From positions 1 to 9,233 of the forward strand of contig DPAW01000159.1 of assembly GCA_003517285.1 (NCBI GenBank): 9,233 nucleotides of DNA, read 5' to 3'. The position numbers and the translations under genes are program-made. The DNA is from Verrucomicrobiales bacterium. Lineage in GTDB: Bacteria; Verrucomicrobiota; Verrucomicrobiia; Limisphaerales; UBA1100. Positions within the stretch are counted from its first letter, which is position 1. The number at the start of each line of letters is the position of its first letter. The notes beneath the pieces were generated by a model. It saw nothing but the letters and a program-made list of their open reading frames with translations, was not told the DNA's origin and searched no databases. Below are positions 5,630-9,233 of this stretch, piece after piece.

Positions 5630-6109
5630 ATGGCATTCAGTCCAAACATAACATTAAAGGAAGGCGATAAGGCGCCTGCGTTCACTGCGCAAACAAGCGG
5701 CGGCGGCAAAGTGTCGCTCAACGAATTTCTGGGCCGTCATGTGGTTCTGTTCTTTTATCCCAAAGACGACACGCCTGGCTGCACGAAGGAAGCCTGTGCT
5801 TTCCGGGATGAACACGCTCAATTCGAAGAGGCCGATGCCGTAGTTTTGGGGGTCAGTTGTGATTCCGTGGCAAAACACGACAAATTTATTTCCAAGTTCG
5901 ACCTACCTTTCCTGCTGTTGTCCGACGAAGATCAAACGATCGTGAACGCGTACGGATCTTGGGGCCCAAAGAAATTCATGGGCAAGGAATACGAAGGGAT
6001 CCATCGCATCAGCTTCCTGATCGATCCGCAGGGCAAGATTCAAAAAATCTGGCCCAAGGTAAAACCCGAAGAACACGCAGCCGAAGTGTTGGCGGTCATT
6101 CAGGGTTAG
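5630..6109 (+). CDS. bcp: Thiol-dependent peroxiredoxin, BCP/PrxQ type
   Basis: This cytoplasmic thioredoxin-fold peroxidase reduces hydrogen peroxide and organic hydroperoxides, using thioredoxin or a similar donor. The 159-residue protein has the AhpC/TSA core: LKEGDKAPAF, VVLFFYPKDDTPGCTKEACAFRD with peroxidatic Cys51 and resolving Cys56 (C-x4-C, the PrxQ arrangement), GVSCDSVAKHDKF, DLPFLLLSDED, YGSWGPKKFMGKEYEGIHR and SFLIDPQGKI. All are standard BCP motifs. ATG 5630 is preferred over ATG 5618 because of the promoter-like boxes immediately upstream; the longer form would add only MFKH. No Shine-Dalgarno is seen for either. It lies 41 bases after the PgsA-like gene with its own promoter candidate, and a strong terminator follows about 50 bases after the stop. 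Confidence 0.95.
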   Translation: MAFSPNITLKEGDKAPAFTAQTSGGGKVSLNEFLGRHVVLFFYPKDDTPGCTKEACAFRDEHAQFEEADAVVLGVSCDSVAKHDKFISKFDLPFLLLSDEDQTIVNAYGSWGPKKFMGKEYEGIHRISFLIDPQGKIQKIWPKVKPEEHAAEVLAVIQG

Positions 6110-6155
6110 CTTCCCTAGACAAATCACTTCTTCATGCGGTCATCAATATGGCCAC

Positions 6156-6182
6156 AAAAAACCCGGCCGAGGCCGGGTTTTT
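6156..6182. terminator. Bidirectional intrinsic terminator between bcp and tRNA-fMet
   Basis: CCCGGC (6162-6167) pairs with GCCGGG (6172-6177), with CGAG as loop. It is flanked by six A (6156-6161) and five T (6178-6182), so it can end transcription from bcp on the plus strand and from the tRNA on the minus strand. The tRNA 3' end is only 3 bases away. Confidence 0.9.
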
Positions 6183-6185
6183 AAT

Positions 6186-6262
<77 letters not shown>

Positions 6263-6272
6263 TCAAAGTCGT

Positions 6273-6294
6273 TCACCAAATCGTAACTTGGTGA
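6273..6294 (-). other. 7-bp hairpin in tRNA-fMet 5' leader
   Basis: Read on the minus strand, TCACCAA (6294-6288) pairs with TTGGTGA (6279-6273) around an 8-base loop. It starts almost exactly at the predicted transcription start (about 6295) and ends 10 bases before the mature tRNA. It may protect the precursor 5' end or help processing; function is inferred. Confidence 0.45.
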
Positions 6295-6301
6295 GGGGCG
6301 G

Positions 6302-6329
6302 ATTCTAGGCAAAACGCCCTCGTGTGCAA
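6302..6329 (-). promoter_or_regulatory. Candidate promoter of tRNA-fMet
   Basis: On the minus strand, TTGCAC (6329-6324), a 16-base spacer, then TAGAAT (6307-6302) form a good sigma-70-like pair. A transcription start near 6295 would give a leader of about 33 bases before the tRNA. Confidence 0.6.
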
Positions 6330-6358
6330 GGGATTTTTTCGAACCTTATTTGGACAGC

Positions 6359-7744
6359 CTATTCGTCGCCGTTATTCGAGGCAGCATCCGAATCAATGTC
6401 CAAATCAGCATCCTTATCGGAAGGGCCATCCGCGGCGGTTGCGGGCGGTTTGTTGGGGTAACACAACTGCATGATCACCAAACACGCCAGAGCGGCCCAC
6501 ATGGGGACACTGAAGAGTTTCTGGTAATTCATCACCTCATTAACTGTGGAAATCTCGGCCACATACCCGGCAATCTTGCTGCCGACGATGATACCGATGC
6601 CTACGATCACGAGATTAAACAGGCTTTGCGCACTGGCCCGGACGTCTGCGGCGCATTCCTCATCCACCACCATGAACGCCACAAAGATGAAGCAGCCGAA
6701 GCACAGTCCGTGCATTGCGATACCCAGAATAATGACTGGCAACTGCAGGGTCTCCGGGAAGTTCGGTCCGTAAGCGAATAGGAACATCCGCAACGCATAC
6801 GCCGCTATACCAACACATAGCAGCGCTTTGCGGGAGTATTTTTTGGCGAACAACGGAATCATGGCCAGCACGCCGATCTCAGCCATTTGACCAATGGTCA
6901 TCAAGCCGCCGCCACCAACGCCGACGATTTTGTTGACGATATCAATGAAGCCTTCAGCCTGATTCTGGAACTGTCCGAGGAACGGCGCCGTGTGCACAAA
7001 GTAAAACTGGTGCACGCAGCTGATCGGAACGGCGATCAGGAAAAGCGTGAGGAGTGGCTGAAGGCGGATCGCATCCAGAGCACCGCCAATCGCGCTTTTC
7101 TTTTCCTCCTTGGCCGGCGGCGTGGAGGGCAGAAAGAAACAGAAGATACCCATCACGATGCCTAACAGGCCGCTGAGCTTAAAGGCATCGGCCATGCCGG
7201 CGGCTTGAGCGGCACTGACCGCTTCGGCCTCTAAGCCAATGGGAGTGTGTTGGTGCAGTAACCATTGGCCAATGCCGATGCCAACTACGATCCAGCCGAT
7301 GGTGCCCCATACCCGAATTTTTCCGAAATCCCGGTCACGATCGGGCAGGTGATGGAACGCCAGTGAATTGGTTAGGGAAAGCGTGGGCGAATAAATGAGT
7401 GAGTAGAGCAGGGAAAAGACCAGGAAGCTATTGTAGGTTTCGAGTGAGGCCAGTTGCCAAACCAGAATGCCGCCGAGGATGTGGCTGATGCCGAGAAATT
7501 TTTCCGTGTTAAACCAACGGTCGGCAATCTGTCCGGCAATGAACGGGGCCACGATGGCGCCTACAGCGCCGATGGCAAACATGTTGCCGATTTCAGACGG
7601 CGAGAATCCGCGATGACCGGATAGGAACGGCCAGAGCAATGGTAGCCATGCTCCCCAGATGGCATACTGGAGAAACATCATGGTGGAGAGTTGGAAGTTG
7701 AGCCCGCCCGAAAGCGGCTTTGCGGAAGAGGTATCAGAACTCAT
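6359..7744 (-). CDS. MFS transporter, nucleoside:H+ symporter (NHS) family-like
   Basis: This is an inner-membrane transporter of the major facilitator superfamily, closest by motif to the nucleoside:proton symporter group (NupG/XapB-type). Its 461 residues contain about 12 hydrophobic helices. The N-terminal MMFLQYAIWGAWLPLL, IADRWFNTEKFLG, SPTLSLTNSLAFHHL and FGKIRVWGTIGWIVVG segments, and the C-terminal GQMAEIGVLAMIP and EECAADVRASAQSL segments, fit NHS-type permeases. The last 25 or so residues form a soluble, strongly acidic tail (rich in Asp, with Asn/Ser), longer than needed for the fold. ATG 7744 starts the protein with a hydrophilic leader just before helix 1. No Shine-Dalgarno is visible. 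It is divergent from the DUF1802 gene and upstream of the tRNA. Nucleoside as substrate is an inference from the family; many environmental members are untested. Confidence 0.85.
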   Translation of the reverse strand: MSSDTSSAKPLSGGLNFQLSTMMFLQYAIWGAWLPLLWPFLSGHRGFSPSEIGNMFAIGAVGAIVAPFIAGQIADRWFNTEKFLGISHILGGILVWQLASLETYNSFLVFSLLYSLIYSPTLSLTNSLAFHHLPDRDRDFGKIRVWGTIGWIVVGIGIGQWLLHQHTPIGLEAEAVSAAQAAGMADAFKLSGLLGIVMGIFCFFLPSTPPAKEEKKSAIGGALDAIRLQPLLTLFLIAVPISCVHQFYFVHTAPFLGQFQNQAEGFIDIVNKIVGVGGGGLMTIGQMAEIGVLAMIPLFAKKYSRKALLCVGIAAYALRMFLFAYGPNFPETLQLPVIILGIAMHGLCFGCFIFVAFMVVDEECAADVRASAQSLFNLVIVGIGIIVGSKIAGYVAEISTVNEVMNYQKLFSVPMWAALACLVIMQLCYPNKPPATAADGPSDKDADLDIDSDAASNNGDE

Positions 7745-7767
7745 GAGGCCAGACGCGTTGCTGCGTT

Positions 7768-7796
7768 GGTATACGAAAAACCCCTTCAGGAAGCAA
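7768..7796 (-). promoter_or_regulatory. Candidate promoter of the MFS gene
   Basis: On the minus strand, TTGCTT (7796-7791), a 17-base spacer and TATACC (7773-7768) resemble a sigma-70-like promoter. Transcription would begin near 7761, leaving about 17 bases of leader without a Shine-Dalgarno. Confidence 0.5.
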
Positions 7797-7807
7797 GCCT
7801 GCCTGAC

Positions 7808-7835
7808 TCGACTTTTTGAAGTGGCGGCCTAGACT
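7808..7835 (+). promoter_or_regulatory. Candidate leaderless-type promoter of the DUF1802 gene
   Basis: TCGACT (7808-7813, four of six bases of TTGACA), a 16-base spacer and TAGACT (7830-7835) precede the GTG at 7842 by exactly 6 bases. Expected transcription start coincides with the start codon. The intervening CCGCGC contains no Shine-Dalgarno. Confidence 0.55.
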
Positions 7836-7841
7836 CCGCGC

Positions 7842-8402
7842 GTGGATATGGTGCAGACAGCTTTTAAGGAATGGGCCGTGATCGTCGAGGCCCTGGGGCA
7901 GGGGGAGCAGATTGTGATCCTTCGCAAGGGCGGCATTGCTGAGGGCAGAGGTGGATTTCGGGTGGAGCATGAGCGGTTTTGGCTGTTTCCCACGCGATTT
8001 CATCAACAGGCCGAAGGGGTGGTTCCGGATGCTGCGGCACGGTTTGGGTCAATGACATTTCCGCCTGAGGATGTGTTACGCATCCAGTTCGCTGCAAAAG
8101 TCGTGGAGGCCCGCCGGTTGGAATCATCGGCGGCGGCCGAACGATTGGCGGGGCAACATATCTGGCGGGACGACGTGATTGCCGAACGGTTTGATTGGGG
8201 GCGCGATCAGGGTATCTACGCGATGGCCGTGCGGGTGCGGCAATTGGCGGCCCCGATGGATCTGCCGATGTTGGAAGAATACGGCGGATGTAAATCGTGG
8301 ATCGAGTTGGAACCTTCCATGGATATTGACGGGGCCAATCCGGTGTTGGAGGATGCGATTTTCGAGCAGAAGCTGGCTGACTTTCGGGAGGCCTTGGCGT
8401 GA
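7842..8402 (+). CDS. DUF1802 family protein
   Basis: This is a conserved protein of unknown function. The 186 residues contain the DUF1802 hallmarks: an N-terminal FKEWAVIVEALGQGEQ-IVILRKGGI block (about residues 8-32), then EGRGGFRVEHERFWLFPTRFHQ (34-55), and a later IWRDDVIAERFDWG segment (125-138). There is no signal peptide or membrane helix, so it is probably cytoplasmic. The start is GTG 7842, six bases after TAGACT; the ATG two codons later (7848) is an alternative. Its TGA overlaps the GTG of the maf gene (GTGA, 8399-8402), so the two are very likely translated from one message. Association with Maf might hint at nucleotide metabolism, but that is speculation. I know no assigned biochemical activity for the family. 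Confidence 0.88.
   Translation: MDMVQTAFKEWAVIVEALGQGEQIVILRKGGIAEGRGGFRVEHERFWLFPTRFHQQAEGVVPDAAARFGSMTFPPEDVLRIQFAAKVVEARRLESSAAAERLAGQHIWRDDVIAERFDWGRDQGIYAMAVRVRQLAAPMDLPMLEEYGGCKSWIELEPSMDIDGANPVLEDAIFEQKLADFREALA
8386..8391 (+). promoter_or_regulatory. Shine-Dalgarno GGGAGG for maf
   Basis: GGGAGG lies 7 bases before the GTG start at 8399, within the end of the DUF1802 gene. It supports that start and shows that an internal gene of a message can use Shine-Dalgarno initiation here. Confidence 0.55.
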
Positions 8403-8977
8403 GGCGGATTATCCTGGCCTCCGGCTCGCCGCGTCGGCGGGAATTGCTTGAGCAAATGGATGTAAAATTTCGTGTGCTCACCGCCGAGGTGGAGGAAGAA
8501 CACGGTCAAGGTCGAGCGGCTAGGGCGATTTGTCGCCGTAATGCGCTGGCGAAAGCCTTTGCCGTGGCGAAGGCGAATCCCAAAGAAACAGTCTTGGGAG
8601 CGGATACGCTGGTGCATTTGGGAGATGATTTGCTGGGCAAACCCGCCAGCATGTCGGAGGCGCGGCGAATGTTGGGGCGGTTAAGCGGGCAGACGCATCA
8701 GGTGACGACCGCCTGCGCACTGGTGCAGTTAGAACGGCGCCGGGTATTTTCCGTGACCACCCGCGTGCGTTTCCGAGAACTGTCCGCGCGCCAGATCAAT
8801 GCCTACCTCAAGGCCGTGCCCGTGCTCGACAAAGCCGGCGCCTATGGCGTGCAGGAGAAGGGCGAATGGATCGTGGAAGCGGTGCACGGTTCACTGACCA
8901 ATGTGGTGGGCCTGCCGGTGGAACGTTTGGGGCAGGAATTACGCGCGTGGTTTGACACTGCCTCGGCCCGTCCCTAG
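8399..8977 (+). CDS. maf: Maf family nucleoside triphosphate pyrophosphatase
   Basis: Maf proteins hydrolyse non-canonical or excess nucleoside triphosphates to the monophosphate and pyrophosphate; the YhdE-type subgroup acts mainly on dTTP and UTP. The 192 residues contain the N-terminal LASGSPRRRELL phosphate-binding motif (residues 6-17), a central GADTLV (67-72), GKPASMSEARRML, LSGQTHQVTTA, and the DKAGAYGVQEKGEW...GSLTNVVGLPVE block, which matches the YhdE/MafA type rather than YceF. Length is normal. The start is GTG 8399, overlapping the DUF1802 stop, with GGGAGG 7 bases upstream. The TAG stop (8975-8977) is also the first half of the serA -10 box. No terminator follows before serA. 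Substrate assignment follows the family subgroup only. Confidence 0.93.
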   Translation: MRRIILASGSPRRRELLEQMDVKFRVLTAEVEEEHGQGRAARAICRRNALAKAFAVAKANPKETVLGADTLVHLGDDLLGKPASMSEARRMLGRLSGQTHQVTTACALVQLERRRVFSVTTRVRFRELSARQINAYLKAVPVLDKAGAYGVQEKGEWIVEAVHGSLTNVVGLPVERLGQELRAWFDTASARP

Positions 8978-8980
8978 ACT
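8952..8980 (+). promoter_or_regulatory. Promoter of serA inside the maf 3' end
   Basis: TTGACA (8952-8957), a 17-base spacer and TAGACT (8975-8980) make the best promoter in the window. The -35 lies within maf codons and the -10 box includes the maf TAG stop. Expected transcription start is about 8986-8988, only 3-5 bases before ATG 8991. Confidence 0.75.
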
Positions 8981-8990
8981 GCGCTCGCCG

Positions 8991-9233
8991 ATGCAAGTAC
9001 TCGTTTGCGATAATGTCTCCCCCAAGGGCGTGGCCACGCTGGAAGCCCGCCCGGAACTCCAGGTCACCGTGGTGGACGGTGGGCTCACCGATGAACTCCT
9101 CGCCAATGCCGAGGCCATCGTGGTGCGGTCCGCCACCAAGATCACGCCGGAGGTAATGGACAAGGCCCCCAAGCTCCGCGCCGTGGGGCGGGCCGGTGTG
9201 GGCGTGGATAATGTGGATGTGGATTACGCCACC
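8991..9233 (+). CDS. serA: D-3-phosphoglycerate dehydrogenase, N-terminal part (runs off window)
   Basis: This enzyme oxidises 3-phosphoglycerate to 3-phosphohydroxypyruvate with NAD, the first step of serine biosynthesis. Only the first 81 codons are in the window, with no stop, so the gene is partial because of the window edge. My translation begins MQVLVCDNVSPKGVATLE and continues with AIVVRSATKITPEVM (42-56) and LRAVGRAGVGVDNVDV (62-77), which are diagnostic of the substrate-binding domain of SerA-type 2-hydroxyacid dehydrogenases. The ATG at 8991 gives the normal SerA N-terminus. It has no Shine-Dalgarno and a promoter immediately upstream. Whether it has the long form with C-terminal ASB/ACT regulatory domains cannot be seen. 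Confidence 0.93.
   Translation, partial: MQVLVCDNVSPKGVATLEARPELQVTVVDGGLTDELLANAEAIVVRSATKITPEVMDKAPKLRAVGRAGVGVDNVDVDYAT

Noticed and set aside
6115..6120. TAGACA after bcp as another -10 box
   Set aside because: No coding frame begins downstream before the terminator at 6156, and no -35 is in place; it lies in the bcp 3' tail.
6887..7165. Plus-strand frames of 75-143 codons opposite the MFS gene
   Set aside because: The minus frame forms 12 membrane helices with NHS motifs; the plus frames are hydrophilic shadows without start signals.
7864..8481. Minus-strand frame of 205 codons opposite DUF1802 and maf
   Set aside because: It is Pro/Arg-rich low-complexity translation typical of the antisense of a GC-rich gene; both plus-strand genes match known families.

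Overview
This looks like ordinary bacterial chromosome. The best guess is a member of the Verrucomicrobiota, in or near the Pedosphaerales/Limisphaerales group. That is an inference from three things: the short cysteine-containing prepilin-like protein, an HU protein without the usual RNP arm signature, and a glutamyl-tRNA synthetase without its zinc insertion. Genes are densely packed with four-base start/stop overlaps, and no gene-free gap reaches 300 bases. I see no mobile element, CRISPR array, phage gene, toxin module or obvious defence system.

Layout. Positions 78-431 (+) encode a prepilin-like protein that converges tail-to-tail with a minus-strand pair, gluQ (428-1222) and aguB (1219-2112). 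A divergent intergenic region of about 185 bp leads to a plus-strand HU gene (2298-2585), which ends in a perfect intrinsic terminator. A plus-strand block follows: a ketopantoate reductase family gene, gltX, a PgsA-like phosphatidyltransferase and a Bcp-type peroxiredoxin (2659-6109). A bidirectional terminator separates this from a minus-strand initiator tRNA-fMet (6186-6262) and a minus-strand nucleoside-symporter-like MFS gene (6359-7744). Divergent from the transporter, a DUF1802 gene overlaps a Maf nucleotide pyrophosphatase gene, and serA begins at 8991 and runs off the window.

Functional themes are housekeeping: tRNA charging and modification (gltX, gluQ, initiator tRNA), polyamine synthesis (aguB), phospholipid synthesis (pgsA), peroxide defence (bcp), nucleotide-pool sanitation (maf), serine synthesis (serA) and nucleoid structure (HU).

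The most interesting signal is regulatory. TAGACT occurs immediately upstream of three plus-strand genes: exactly 6 nt before the start codon of the ketopantoate reductase and DUF1802 genes, and 10 nt before serA, where a perfect TTGACA lies 17 bp further up. A related TAGATG box lies 9 nt before the bcp start. These genes have no Shine-Dalgarno sequence, and the predicted transcription start falls on or within about 5 nt of the start codon, which suggests leaderless or near-leaderless mRNAs. HU, by contrast, has a strong Shine-Dalgarno and a longer leader. The second notable item is the initiator tRNA, whose anticodon stem has A29:U41 instead of the first of the three conserved G:C pairs.
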